From Pedobacter jeongneungensis (lineage in GTDB: Bacteria > Bacteroidota > Bacteroidia > Sphingobacteriales > Sphingobacteriaceae), in contig NZ_AYMG01000013.1 in the NCBI RefSeq assembly GCF_000633455.1, positions 186,001 to 250,000 on the forward strand: DNA of 64,000 bases, read 5' to 3'. The notes below the pieces were generated by a model. The model searched no databases. It was not told the origin of the DNA and worked only from the letters and a program-made list of their open reading frames with translations. A program made the position numbers and the translations under genes. This document shows, piece after piece, positions 1 through 9,858 of the stretch. Position 1 is the stretch's first letter. The number at the start of each line of letters is the position of its first letter.

Positions 1-1427
1 TGGGCCGAATTTTCGCCACCACCGCGCAGTTTCTGGGTGTTGATCCTGTCGTAGCCTATAACCAATTTATGGTTTAATCCAAAAGTATTGGCATTGATGC
101 TAAAATAGCTGCTCAGGTTATCGGTACGCCATTTTTGTTGTCTCTGAACCGTACGCATGGCCGCCAGGGTAGGGATAGGCTGGTTATTTTCATCCACTCC
201 AAAGGCATTGGTGGTTCGGTGTTCTAACAGATCTTCTGTCCAGTTTTGCTTCATGTAAGCCACATTAAATACGATATCATTAGTAAGGCTATGCGAAAAA
301 TTGGTCATCAGCATTAAATCCTGACTGTTAAAACGGTCGTTGCTGGCGCCCATGTTAAAACTGATTGGTGTACTTTTTAAATCCGTTTGTCCGGCGATGG
401 CTCCGAAAATAGCCTGACCGCGATCTAACCTCGAATTACTGTTGTTCATCACCACCTCCACATTTAAACTGGTACGGTCGTTAGGGATGTAGGAGAAGGA
501 AGGCGCGATAATATAACCTTTTCTATATTGCAGGTCTCTGAAACTTTTGCTGTCTTCGTATCCCAGGTTAAGGCGGTAAAGCAGCGTTTTCTCTGTATTT
601 AGCGGTCCTGTAAGATCTAACGCGCCACGGATAGTGCTGAAACTTCCTGCCGAAAGGCTGATCTCTTTGCGGTCTTCGGTGAGTGGCTTTTTAGTCACCA
701 GGTTAATGCTTCCCCCAGGGTCGACGCTCGAAAAGGTGGCACTTGCCGGACCTTTTATCACTTCTATCCGCTCCAAATTATTCGTTAAAGGCTGGTTAAA
801 ATAATACTGATGGGTACGCATACCGTTAATAATGGCCCCTTCTTCGTTCTGGTTAATCCCCCTAATGGAAAATTGATTGTAATAACTGCTCTGCGATACA
901 CTTGTGACGTTTTTTACTGCATCAGCAAGTACCGCGGCCTGCCTGTCGGCTATTAATTCTTTAGAAACTGAAGAAATGGCCTGTGGAATATCCTTGTTTA
1001 AAGTAGCCGTTTTGGTAGCAGAAAATGAATAATTGCCATAATATTTTTTGCCGTTGGTACCAATTACTTCCACCGTTTGCAATTCTTCATTGCTGGGTTG
1101 AAGCATAATGGCATCCAGTTTTAAATCATTGGTATTAATAGTGTAAATCTGGCTAAAACTGCTGTAACCGATGGCACTTATCGTGAGGGTATAATTAGCC
1201 GTTTTAGGTAAAATAAGGGAAAAATTACCAAGCGAATCGCTGCTGGTATTCAATTGATCTTTGCCGTTCCTAAATTTAACGGTTGCTTTGTAAATGGCCT
1301 GGTTTTGGGCATCGGTTACCCTTCCGCTTACCTTCACCTGAGCGAAACCGAATAGGCAAATTGCATTAAAAAGCAGTAATAAAGCAAACTTATGGAAAAT
1401 AGAAAAACCTCTATATGTTGGGTTCAT
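1..1427 (-). CDS. TonB-dependent siderophore-type receptor, C-terminus cut by window edge
   Basis: Outer-membrane receptor that would take up a metal chelate with TonB/ExbBD energy. Translating the minus strand from the ATG at 1427 gives a signal peptide ending near FGFAQ, a carboxypeptidase-like beta-sandwich domain (about residues 30-115), then a plug that begins with a DIPQAISSVSKELI-like segment, the hallmark of the FhuA-type siderophore receptor subfamily rather than SusC. The plug continues through RGINQNEEGAIINGMRT and a VIKGPASATFSSVDPGG segment, followed by the first barrel strands. The frame stays open to base 1, so roughly the C-terminal third of the barrel is missing. It starts 16 bases after the stop of the ABC ATPase upstream and is probably cotranscribed with it. 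The ligand cannot be told from sequence. Confidence 0.9.
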   Translation of the reverse strand, partial: MNPTYRGFSIFHKFALLLLFNAICLFGFAQVKVSGRVTDAQNQAIYKATVKFRNGKDQLNTSSDSLGNFSLILPKTANYTLTISAIGYSSFSQIYTINTNDLKLDAIMLQPSNEELQTVEVIGTNGKKYYGNYSFSATKTATLNKDIPQAISSVSKELIADRQAAVLADAVKNVTSVSQSSYYNQFSIRGINQNEEGAIINGMRTHQYYFNQPLTNNLERIEVIKGPASATFSSVDPGGSINLVTKKPLTEDRKEISLSAGSFSTIRGALDLTGPLNTEKTLLYRLNLGYEDSKSFRDLQYRKGYIIAPSFSYIPNDRTSLNVEVVMNNSNSRLDRGQAIFGAIAGQTDLKSTPISFNMGASNDRFNSQDLMLMTNFSHSLTNDIVFNVAYMKQNWTEDLLEHRTTNAFGVDENNQPIPTLAAMRTVQRQQKWRTDNLSSYFSINANTFGLNHKLVIGYDRINTQKLRGGGENSA

Positions 1428-1443
1428 GAAATGAATTCGTTTT

Positions 1444-2139
1444 TTAAATGGTTTGTAAGTATAATTCCTGGAGATCGGCAGCACTGATTTCGCTGGCTTT
1501 TAACGTATGGATCAGTTCGCCCTGTTTCATAATACCGATATGCGAACCCACGTTTACCGCATTAAAAATATCATGCGTTGCCATTAAAATAGATTTGCCT
1601 TCTGCGGCCAGCTGTTTAACCAGTTGTGTAAATTCGGCCGTCGCTTTAGGATCCAGTCCGCTGGTGGGCTCATCCATTAAAATAATCTTAGCATTTTTGG
1701 CCAGTGCAATGGCGATGCCTACTTTTTGACGCATGCCTTTGCTAAAGCCCGATAAATGTTTGTTGTGAGCAGTTTCCTGTAAACCGCATTGATTTAAAAA
1801 ATTGATTAAACTTTGGTTATTATAGCTGAATCCGGCCAGCTTAGAAAAATAATCGAGGTTTTCGATGGCCGAAAGGTTTCCGTAAAGCATCACCACTTCG
1901 GGGATGTAGGCCAGGTGTTTGCGGCGTTCATCATCGTGTGAGGAAATTTCTTTGTTGTCGATTAAAATTTTTCCCGCACTGGGTTCGATAAAACCTAAGA
2001 AAAGATTAATGGTAGTGGTTTTTCCTGCGCCGTTTTGACCGAGCAAACAGAATACTTCACCAGGCTTAACGGTTAAATTGAGCTGATTTAAGGCCTGGTA
2101 AGATTGATAATTTTTTGATAAGGAAATGGCTTGAAGCAT
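1444..2139 (-). CDS. ABC transporter ATP-binding protein (ABC-2/multidrug-like)
   Basis: Cytoplasmic ATPase of 231 residues. Walker A reads GQNGAGKTTT (about residues 34-43), the signature is LSGFSKGMRQK, Walker B is IILMDEPTSGLD and the H-loop is MATHD. The short single-domain form with FSKGM in the signature resembles ATPases of ABC-2 exporters (CcmA/NosF/gliding GldA type). No permease gene is visible between it and the receptor, so the partner is either beyond the window start or encoded elsewhere. It lies between the small His/Cys-rich protein and the TonB receptor on the same strand, which suggests metal or chelate traffic. The substrate is unknown. Confidence 0.88.
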   Translation of the reverse strand: MLQAISLSKNYQSYQALNQLNLTVKPGEVFCLLGQNGAGKTTTINLFLGFIEPSAGKILIDNKEISSHDDERRKHLAYIPEVVMLYGNLSAIENLDYFSKLAGFSYNNQSLINFLNQCGLQETAHNKHLSGFSKGMRQKVGIAIALAKNAKIILMDEPTSGLDPKATAEFTQLVKQLAAEGKSILMATHDIFNAVNVGSHIGIMKQGELIHTLKASEISAADLQELYLQTI

Positions 2140-2232
2140 AAAAATATAGGCTTAGGCACATACCGGACCGGACTGCGCATTAAACAAAATGAATTGAATT
2201 AAAGAATAAAAAGAAAATCCCGACTTGGCGGA

Positions 2233-2595
2233 TTAAGCTCTTAAGCCTGGCGGACCTTTATTGGTACAGGATAGGAGGTAGGCAGAGGTATGCTGCTCGA
2301 AGTAAATACAAGATTTAACTTCAGGTTTAACAATAGATAGAGCGAATGTTGTAGGAGCTGGCAGATCGAAAAAATGGGAGTGGTGTTTTAAAACCTCGCA
2401 CAGTTTACATTTTAACTTTGCCGAATCTAACTGCTGATGAGCAAAACCAGAATTTTGCTTGCAATAACTTACTTTTCCCGCCACATGGTGATGCAGGCTT
2501 TCAATCAGTGTCGCATTTAAAAATATCGCCAATAGCAAAAGCGCCCATATACGGGCAAATATTTCATTACGATATTTATAGACTGCATAATTCAA
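2233..2595 (-). CDS. Small exported His/Cys-rich protein with C-terminal NKGPPGL motif
   Basis: A 120-residue protein with one N-terminal hydrophobic segment (about residues 15-32). After it come LHHH, a KCKLCEVLKHHSH cluster and several more Cys. The C-terminus is NKGPPGLRA. From memory, short proteins ending in a GPP motif are frequent in Bacteroidota next to TonB-dependent receptors; no function is established that I know of. The CxxC and His cluster could bind a metal ion or heme, which is inference. It is the first gene of the minus-strand operon leading to the ABC ATPase and receptor, which supports a metal-related role. Confidence 0.65.
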   Translation of the reverse strand: MNYAVYKYRNEIFARIWALLLLAIFLNATLIESLHHHVAGKVSYCKQNSGFAHQQLDSAKLKCKLCEVLKHHSHFFDLPAPTTFALSIVKPEVKSCIYFEQHTSAYLLSCTNKGPPGLRA

Positions 2596-3027
2596 TGCAA
2601 CAAAGTTACATTTAAAAATCGAAAAACAAATTGTTTATGAGTATGGTTAATTGTTTAAATCGGTTAACTGACTCCAAACGCGAGACTTGTTCATTAGTCA
2701 TTAGTTCATTGGTCATTGATTAATCGGTTATTTCTTTAAATCGGTTGATTGACTCCAAACGCCCAACTCCAAACGCCTAACTCTACTCACAATTGCTTAC
2801 TTTTGTTATTAACCAGGCGCTTAATTAACAACCTCCTACACTCATCTAAATTTGCGACTTAAATTTTAACTAAAATGAAGTAAATTGTCGATAGTATCCC
2901 TTTTTGCTGTTGTTTTATGTTAAAAAAGTTTAACAAATAGATAACTATCATTAAATATTTTCTTTGGTTATTATACAATTTTGGCTAATTAATTTTCCTG
3001 TTACAAGCATCCCTATATTAAAAGAAA
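2596..3027. repeat. Intergenic region with AT-rich dispersed repeat (2 tandem variants)
   Basis: There is no gene in this 432-base gap between divergent operons. Bases about 2640-2790 hold two variants of a low-complexity element with the core TTAATTGTTTAAATCGG, then GACTCCAAACGC, and interspersed TTCATTGGTCATTAG phrases. Related copies occur near 19890-20000 and 22195-22310. A TAAATTTG box at 2847-2854 fits the Bacteroidota -7 consensus (TAnnTTTG), but no convincing -33 TTTG stands at the right distance. Confidence 0.6.
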
Positions 3028-3732
3028 ATGACAGCTATACCCACCGAGTGGAAAAATGACTATGAGCTTTTCGAGATTATAAGAACAGAACTTTATACCG
3101 CTGTAATAGGCGATATTATGGATAAAATGGGACTGCTTCATCAGTTTCTGCCTCCTCAGATACAGCCATTACATCCTGATATGTTTATTGCAGGCAGGGC
3201 CATGCCCGTGCTTGAAGCCGATGTATTAGAATGCGGGCCTTACGAAAGCAGTAATCCGGTTCTGAAAAAGCCTTTTGGTTTAATGCTGGAAGCATTGGAT
3301 GACCTGAAAAAAAATGAAGTATATATTTGCACAGGTGCATCCCCTGATTATGCGCTCTGGGGCGAATTAATGAGTACAAGGGCGCAGATTTTAGGCGCTG
3401 CAGGTGCAGTGGTAGATGGTTACTCGAGAGATACCAAAGGCATATTACACCTCAATTTTCCTTCATTTTCTTATGGTAATTATGCGCAGGATCAGGCACC
3501 GCGGGGTAAGGTTATCGATTTTAGGGTTCCTATCGAAATTAAAGGCGTATTGATTAATCCCGGTGATATTGTAGTAGGTGATTTAGATGGCGTTTGCATT
3601 GTGCCGAAACAACATGAAGCCGAAGTAGTAAGTCTGTCGCTTGAAAAGGCCAGGGGTGAAAAAATGGTGCAGAAAAAAATACTCGAAGGGATGAGTGCGA
3701 AAGAAGCTTTCGAGAAATATGGGATTATGTAA
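3028..3732 (+). CDS. RraA-family protein, probable 4-hydroxy-2-oxoacid aldolase
   Basis: A cytoplasmic RraA/MenG-fold protein of 234 residues. The region GELMSTRAQ followed by AAGAVVDGYSRD gives an E-x20-R-D arrangement, very close to the D-x20-R-D pattern reported for RraA homologues that act as class II pyruvate aldolases or oxaloacetate decarboxylases. The C-terminal part carries the usual GDIVVGDLDGVCIVP segment. It is the first gene of a plus-strand cluster with GH2 enzymes, an enolase-type dehydratase, an SDR and an SMP-30 lactonase. Cleavage of a 2-keto-3-deoxy-aldonate to pyruvate and an aldehyde is therefore the most economical role, but that is inference. It is unlikely to be a true RNase E regulator. 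Confidence 0.8.
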   Translation: MTAIPTEWKNDYELFEIIRTELYTAVIGDIMDKMGLLHQFLPPQIQPLHPDMFIAGRAMPVLEADVLECGPYESSNPVLKKPFGLMLEALDDLKKNEVYICTGASPDYALWGELMSTRAQILGAAGAVVDGYSRDTKGILHLNFPSFSYGNYAQDQAPRGKVIDFRVPIEIKGVLINPGDIVVGDLDGVCIVPKQHEAEVVSLSLEKARGEKMVQKKILEGMSAKEAFEKYGIM

Positions 3733-3765
3733 AGGGGAAATTCAAAAAGTAAATCAAACACACAA

Positions 3766-6684
3766 ATGAAACTATTTTATAGAATTTTTACAGTTTTAAT
3801 GTTTTTCGCAATCGCGGCACATGCGCAGATACAAAAAATCACCTATAGCACAGCCGATAAACAATTACTAAAACTCAACCGCATCTCGCCAGCGGCCTCA
3901 AAACAACCAAATAAAATCGCTTTAGACGGAACCTGGCAATTTTCAACAGATATTAACACATTACCCACCGATAAAAATATTCAGGTTCCTGGCGAATGGG
4001 TAATGCAGGGTTTTGAAGTAAAAAATTCGGTTTACGCCGGTTATAAAAAGAACTTCGAAATTCCGCAAAGCTGGAAAAACAAACGCATTAAACTCCGTTT
4101 TGATGCGGTTTACAGCGAAGCAGAAATTTGGGTAAACGGAAAGAAAACCGCATCACATTTAGGCGGTTTCACCCCTTTCGAAATCGACATCAACAATGCG
4201 GTAAAATGGGGTGCTGGCAATGAATTACTGGTTAAAGTGAAATCAGAAAGCAAAGCCGATTCTTTAGCCAGCGCATCAACCTATGCCGTACATCCGTTGG
4301 GCGGTATTTCACGAAAAGTATATATAATGGCCCTGGAGCCCGTAAATTTTGCTTACGCAGATGTCAAAACCATTTTGGATCAAAACTACGAAAACGCCAC
4401 TTTAAGTGCCGATGTCATTATTGCAAACGAACAAAGCATAAAAACAAACCAACTGACGATAAAAGCGGAACTTTTTAAAGCTGATGGAACCACGAAAGTG
4501 GCCGAAAAAACGGCTATGGTTGATCAATCTATCGCTAAGAGTGAGTACTTGCAGCAGAACATCAGTTTCGATGTTTTAAAACCGGCTAAATGGGATCCGG
4601 AACATCCCAATCTGTATGTGTTAAAACTGAGTATTTTACAAGATGGAAAAGCCGAAGATGTGATTACCAAAAATATTGGTTTCCGTCAGATTGAAGTTCG
4701 TGGGAATAGGGTTTTTGTAAATAACATGCCGATTAAACTGCGCGGCATCTGTCACCACGAAACCATGCCTTTGCGGGGCCGCTCGGTTGGTGATAATATG
4801 TGGGAAAAGGACGTCGAACTGTTCAGGGAAGGCAATGTAAACTATTTCCGTACTTCGCACTATCCTCCGGCTGAAGAACTGATTGATGCCTGTAACCGCC
4901 TGGGGATGTTTTTAGAAGTAGAAGCGCCTTTTTGCTGGGCCGAAAATACCGAGGTACCCGCAGGTACCGAAATTTACCAAACCTTAATGGTCGATCAAAC
5001 TTTAGATATGGTTAACTATTTCAGGTCTAACCCTTCAGTACTCACCTGGTCAATCGGTAACGAGAGCGGTAAATATGCGGCATATTTTAAAGAAACGGCT
5101 AAGTTGGTCAAACAGTTTGATCCAACCCGTCCGCGTAATTTTAGCCAATACGGACCAGATGCAGATGAGGGTGATCTCGAAATTACCAATCATCACTATC
5201 CTGGTCCAACAGGTCCGCAAACTTACCGGAATTACAAACGTCCGATCGTTTTTGATGAGTATGTTCACCTAAATGCTTATAACCGTTTAGAACTGGTTAC
5301 CGATCCTGGTGTTCGTGATGCCTGGGGAATTGGCTTTGAGGCCATGTGGGAAAACATGTACCGCACCGATGCAGTTTTGGGCGGTGCAATATGGGCCGGT
5401 ATAGATGATACTTTCTTTTTGCCAAACGGAAAAACGGTTGGTTATGGTACCTGGGGACCGCTTGATGGCTGGAGAAGGCCAAAACCAGAGTACTGGCACA
5501 TGAAAAAAATCTATTCACCGGTAAAAATTAAATTGGCCGGTAATTGGAATAACGGCATAGTAGCCATTGAACTGGAAAACAGGCTGCTTTTTAGTAACCT
5601 GAACGAATGTAAAATTGAATGGAATCTGGCTAACGAAACTGGTCTGATTACCGCTGATCTAAAAAGAAACGGTAAAACAACGGCCAACGTTATGGTGAGT
5701 AAAAAACCGTTGCCAACTGATAAAATGACGATCAAAGTTTATGATCCCCGTGGCGTACTGATTGATATTTATCAGTTCGCCATTGTACCAACGGTTACAG
5801 ATTTAACTGCAGCACCAAAAGCAGCCTGCCAATCCTGGATTTATAACCAATCGGGCAATACCTTAACTGCCAAAAGCGGTAGCTTAAATGTTCAGTTTAA
5901 CCTGGTGAGTGGCGATGTAGAGCAGGTAAGCAATAATGGTAAACCGGTTTGGAATACGGGCACAAGGTTAATGGTTTTACCCTTAACTGGTGAGGGCAGG
6001 GGAACGCAAATGACAGGTGAGCGCCAGCAATTCGATCCCTTTACCGATGTATGCAAAAACAGGATTGTAAAGGATATTAAATTTAATAAAGCCAAAAATG
6101 CCTTTACGTTAAGTATCACCGATGCCTATAGCGAAGCCAGTGGTACTACTAGTTATGTGTTTTCTGCTGATGGCAACGTTAAAATTGATTATAAGTACAC
6201 CATCAAAAAAGAAATTAATCCGCGCCAATGGGGATTAGTGTTCGGTTTGCCCAATAGTTTCCAGGAGTTAGACTGGAACAGAAATGCACAGTGGGATTAT
6301 TATCCTGCCGAACATATTGGAAGGCCAGTTGGCAAAGCCTTGTTAACCTCTGCCAATCAGGTTTCAGGTCCGGCAGGGCCTGCTAAGTTACCATCTACGC
6401 CCTGGAGCTTAGATCGGAATGATTTGGGTACAAACGATTTCCGTTCCACAAAGATGTACATCAATTCTGCCCAATTAAGCAATGGAACTTCTTCATTTAA
6501 AGTAGCCTCCAACGGTGAGCAGCACATCAGGGCCTGGAAAGAAACACAGGGCATTAAAGCTTTAATAGCAGGTTACGGCAATATGGGTGCTGAACGTTTT
6601 TTTAGAGGACATGCAGAAAAAATGGATCGTCCTTTAAAAGCAGGTGATATTATACAGGACAGTGTAATGCTTCAGTTGAAATAA
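3766..6684 (+). CDS. GH2 beta-glycosidase (beta-galactosidase/glucuronidase-like), copy 1
   Basis: A secreted or periplasmic glycoside hydrolase of 972 residues with a signal peptide ending at AAHAQ. The sequence reads in GH2 order: sugar-binding jelly roll (about 50-200), immunoglobulin-like domain (about 200-310), a TIM barrel with the acid/base pair N432-E433 in SIGNES and the nucleophile E498 in VFDEY, then a long C-terminal part (from about 590) with beta-sandwich domains as in LacZ-type large GH2s. Substrate cannot be deduced; GH2 covers beta-galactosidases, beta-glucuronidases, beta-mannosidases and others. It starts 33 bases after the RraA-like gene and is followed by a paralogue of nearly identical length. 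Confidence 0.92.
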   Translation: MKLFYRIFTVLMFFAIAAHAQIQKITYSTADKQLLKLNRISPAASKQPNKIALDGTWQFSTDINTLPTDKNIQVPGEWVMQGFEVKNSVYAGYKKNFEIPQSWKNKRIKLRFDAVYSEAEIWVNGKKTASHLGGFTPFEIDINNAVKWGAGNELLVKVKSESKADSLASASTYAVHPLGGISRKVYIMALEPVNFAYADVKTILDQNYENATLSADVIIANEQSIKTNQLTIKAELFKADGTTKVAEKTAMVDQSIAKSEYLQQNISFDVLKPAKWDPEHPNLYVLKLSILQDGKAEDVITKNIGFRQIEVRGNRVFVNNMPIKLRGICHHETMPLRGRSVGDNMWEKDVELFREGNVNYFRTSHYPPAEELIDACNRLGMFLEVEAPFCWAENTEVPAGTEIYQTLMVDQTLDMVNYFRSNPSVLTWSIGNESGKYAAYFKETAKLVKQFDPTRPRNFSQYGPDADEGDLEITNHHYPGPTGPQTYRNYKRPIVFDEYVHLNAYNRLELVTDPGVRDAWGIGFEAMWENMYRTDAVLGGAIWAGIDDTFFLPNGKTVGYGTWGPLDGWRRPKPEYWHMKKIYSPVKIKLAGNWNNGIVAIELENRLLFSNLNECKIEWNLANETGLITADLKRNGKTTANVMVSKKPLPTDKMTIKVYDPRGVLIDIYQFAIVPTVTDLTAAPKAACQSWIYNQSGNTLTAKSGSLNVQFNLVSGDVEQVSNNGKPVWNTGTRLMVLPLTGEGRGTQMTGERQQFDPFTDVCKNRIVKDIKFNKAKNAFTLSITDAYSEASGTTSYVFSADGNVKIDYKYTIKKEINPRQWGLVFGLPNSFQELDWNRNAQWDYYPAEHIGRPVGKALLTSANQVSGPAGPAKLPSTPWSLDRNDLGTNDFRSTKMYINSAQLSNGTSSFKVASNGEQHIRAWKETQGIKALIAGYGNMGAERFFRGHAEKMDRPLKAGDIIQDSVMLQLK

Positions 6685-6916
6685 TAATAGTATCGTCATT
6701 TCGACCGTAGTGGAGAAATCTTTATCAATAAAGTTTCAAAGATTTTTCACCCTAAAGTTCGGGATTGTGATCCAGGCTGATAATTGTACTCGTTTGTAAC
6801 GAGGATACAAGAGAAACACATTTTTAATGTGTGATAAACGTTAGGCGATACAATCGCCAATTTCACGAATCCTCGTTGCAAACGAGGACTATGAAACTTA
6901 GAATAACAAATAAGAA
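6685..6916. repeat. Intergenic repeat island between the two GH2 genes
   Basis: A 232-base gap with no gene. It starts with a CGTCATTTCGACCG..GGAGAAATC phrase typical of Bacteroidota dispersed palindromic elements. It then holds two palindromes with the core CTCGTT/AACGAG: 6789-6804 (CTCGTTTGTAACGAGG) and 6871-6887 (CCTCGTTGCAAACGAGG), the latter close to perfect. The same core recurs at 13014-13035. Confidence 0.65.
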
Positions 6917-9832
6917 ATGATAAACAAAATTTACAATTACAAGGCAAGGCACAAAATATGGCTTATCCTGGCTTTGGTAACGGGTACAGCTTTCCAGCTA
7001 ATGGCACAGAACAGTGGCATCGCCAGTACGCTTTCGCCAATCCCGTCAATTGTACAAAACAGTAATAAACCGGTTATTTCTTTAAATGGCGAATGGAAAT
7101 TTGAACAGACCGGTAAAAAAGGTACGATTAAAGTTCCGGGCGAATGGGTAATGCAAGGTTATACGGTTAATACCGGCGAAACCGCAACTTACAGCCGCGA
7201 AATCAACATTCCGGATGGCTGGAAAGGAAACCGCATTAAACTCCGTTTTGATGGCGTAAGTTCGCATGCAATAGTTAAAATTAATGGCAAAAAACTGGCC
7301 GAACACGAAGGTAGTTTTGTTCCCTTCGAAGTTGATATTACCGATGCGCTTAAAACAGGCGAAAACCTGCTACAGGTTGATGTGCAGGCCAATACCATCA
7401 GCGATATTTTAGCCTGTACCTCGCAATATGCCGTACATACTGTTGGGGGTATTTTGCGTAATGTAACTTTGTTTGCCTTGCCCGAAGTAAACCTGGCTGA
7501 TCTAACCGTGGTTACCAAACTGGATAAAAATTACAGCAATGCCACACTCAACCTTAAGGCATTGATCAATAACCAGGGGCAAAATGCAACAGCTGGTCGG
7601 GTACAGTATACTTTGGCTGATGTCAAGGGGAAAATCATTGCCAACGTAAAAACGCCATTCCCTGCAATATCCGGAAAAAAATCTGCTTTGCTCGACACCC
7701 ATATTGCAGTAAAAAATCCCATCAGATGGAATACCGATAAACCTTATTTATATACTTTAACCACAGCTTTGATTACTAATGGTAAAATAACAGAAAGCCA
7801 TCATCAAAAAATAGGATTTAGGCAAGTTGAAGTAAAAGGCAACCAGGTTTTTGTAAATGGAATGCCAGTTAAACTCAGAGGGGTAAACCGTCACTCCGTA
7901 CATCCACTCACCGGACGCGCCATCAGCGATGAACTGGAATTAAAAGATGCCGAATTATTTAAACAGGCCAATTGCAATTACATCCGTACATCCCATTATC
8001 CGCCAAGCGAAAGGTTTTTGGCCATAGCAGATAGCATTGGTTTGTTTGTAGAAAACGAAAGCTCATTAACATGGATCCAGCACGGTGCCTCACCCATCTG
8101 GAAGTTATGGAATTATAAAGACGAGAAATTTTATCCTTACATGCTGGCCGCCAACATTGAAAAAATGCAGGCGGGTAAAAACCATGCCTCGGTTATCATC
8201 TGGAGTTTAGGTAACGAGAGTTATTGGAGTCCGCTGTGGGATAAAGTGTATCGCGAAGCTAAAAAACTAGATCCCACAAGACCAATTTCCTTTCACGATC
8301 AATGTTGGGGCGGTTTCAATAATGGAGGCAACAAAGTAGATATTGCCAATTACCATTATCCGGGCATCAATGGTCCGGCGGCTACCGATACCATGAAAAG
8401 GCCTACCTTATTTGGCGAATATGCCCATATAAGTACCTATAACCGCCGCGAATTATTAACTGATCCAGGCGTAAGGGCTGGTTATGGTCCTTCATTGGTT
8501 AAAATGTACGATAGCATGTACGTGCATAAAGGCAATTTGGGCGGTGCCATATGGAGTGGTATCGACGATACTTTTCATTTGCCAGATGGTAATATCGTGG
8601 GTTATGGTCCTTGGGGACCAATTGATGCCTGGCGCAGGTTAAAACCGGAGTATTGGGGCATGAAAAAAGCCTATTCGCCCGTTGTGGTCAAAAATGTGTA
8701 TCAGCCTACCATTAAAAATGGCAAACTGCTGCTGGAAATTGAAAACCGCCACGATTTTATCTCCCTCAGCGAGGTAGAAATTAATGTAAAAGTTGATGGA
8801 ACGCCTATTCACCTAACATCAGCCATTAAACCACATGGACAAGGAGTGTTGCAAGTGCCCGTAAAAGAAGATACAAAAGAAGTGTACATTTCCTTTAAAG
8901 ATCCATCAGGCAATGTCGTAAATGAAGAACTGATTGTTTTAAAACAGACTGAAGAACCCATTGATACAAAAAAGCTTCCGCTAAGTTATACCGAAAATGA
9001 AATGGCTTATTTTGTAGCGCAGGGAGCGGTAAATTATACCATTAACAAAATCACAGGTGTAATATCAGGTGCCACAAACAGTGGTATAAAAGTTTTAGAA
9101 CAGGGGCCTGTATTTAGTGTAGTTGCCATGAACAGCGAAGATGGGGGTAAACCCAATGTAGCTGGCGAAACTTATCAGAACAATATCCATCCGATTAAAA
9201 ATTATCCGCTGTACACCATTTTTGCCAATGCGATTAAAGTAAACCAAACCGCCGATTCCATCACCTTTATAATCAAAGCAACCTATACCGAAGGAGAGGG
9301 CAATTTAACCTATACTTTTTCTGCCGATGGAAACACGCGGGTAGATTATGAGGTAAAAACCACTTTAGAAAAACCTTATCAGTATGGCATGCTTTTCCAG
9401 TTGCCTAAAACTTTTGAAACCTTAAGCTGGAAACGTAAAGGTGAATTTACCCTATATGCAGCAGAAGATATCGCCCGCAATAACGGAACGGCTAAGCTGA
9501 ATGCCAAATGGTTAGCTGCTGTTGAAGAATTTGGAAAACCCGGTGCGAAACTCTGGAAAGATGATGCCAACGAAATGGGATCGAATGATTTTCGATCCAC
9601 TAAACAAAATATTCTGCAGGCAAAATTAAGCGATGGTGATCAGGAGATCGTGATCCGTTCCAATGGCAAGCAGGCATCGAGAAGTTGGTTGCAGGATGAA
9701 AAGATACAATTGCTGGTAGCAGATTATTGGAACAATGGTTCTGAACCTTTTTACGGTTCACCATTTACCGATGGAAGGACAAATATTAAGGGGAAAATGC
9801 TTAAAGGAAGTGTGAATTTTAGGGTGCAATAA
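6917..9832 (+). CDS. GH2 beta-glycosidase, copy 2 (paralogue of the preceding gene)
   Basis: A 971-residue exported GH2 enzyme with an N-terminal hydrophobic segment (about residues 13-30, ending FQLMAQ). Domain order matches copy 1. The acid/base is E434 in SLGNES and the nucleophile is E501 in FGEYAH. The shared signatures VPGEWVMQG and LRFDGV/LRFDAV near the N-terminus and FRSTK near the C-terminus show that the two arose by tandem duplication, followed by strong divergence around the active site (QHGASPIWK here versus WAENTEVPA in copy 1). The duplicates probably act on different linkages of one glycan. The next gene, an enolase-type dehydratase, follows after 179 bases that include an inverted repeat. 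Confidence 0.92.
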   Translation: MINKIYNYKARHKIWLILALVTGTAFQLMAQNSGIASTLSPIPSIVQNSNKPVISLNGEWKFEQTGKKGTIKVPGEWVMQGYTVNTGETATYSREINIPDGWKGNRIKLRFDGVSSHAIVKINGKKLAEHEGSFVPFEVDITDALKTGENLLQVDVQANTISDILACTSQYAVHTVGGILRNVTLFALPEVNLADLTVVTKLDKNYSNATLNLKALINNQGQNATAGRVQYTLADVKGKIIANVKTPFPAISGKKSALLDTHIAVKNPIRWNTDKPYLYTLTTALITNGKITESHHQKIGFRQVEVKGNQVFVNGMPVKLRGVNRHSVHPLTGRAISDELELKDAELFKQANCNYIRTSHYPPSERFLAIADSIGLFVENESSLTWIQHGASPIWKLWNYKDEKFYPYMLAANIEKMQAGKNHASVIIWSLGNESYWSPLWDKVYREAKKLDPTRPISFHDQCWGGFNNGGNKVDIANYHYPGINGPAATDTMKRPTLFGEYAHISTYNRRELLTDPGVRAGYGPSLVKMYDSMYVHKGNLGGAIWSGIDDTFHLPDGNIVGYGPWGPIDAWRRLKPEYWGMKKAYSPVVVKNVYQPTIKNGKLLLEIENRHDFISLSEVEINVKVDGTPIHLTSAIKPHGQGVLQVPVKEDTKEVYISFKDPSGNVVNEELIVLKQTEEPIDTKKLPLSYTENEMAYFVAQGAVNYTINKITGVISGATNSGIKVLEQGPVFSVVAMNSEDGGKPNVAGETYQNNIHPIKNYPLYTIFANAIKVNQTADSITFIIKATYTEGEGNLTYTFSADGNTRVDYEVKTTLEKPYQYGMLFQLPKTFETLSWKRKGEFTLYAAEDIARNNGTAKLNAKWLAAVEEFGKPGAKLWKDDANEMGSNDFRSTKQNILQAKLSDGDQEIVIRSNGKQASRSWLQDEKIQLLVADYWNNGSEPFYGSPFTDGRTNIKGKMLKGSVNFRVQ

Positions 9833-9858
9833 GCCTCGCGTACTCCATTCGTTACGTC

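Noticed and set aside
5287..5518. Open frames on the minus strand inside the first GH2 gene
   Set aside because: Overlapping shadow frames opposite a well-supported coding sequence, with no motifs or signal.
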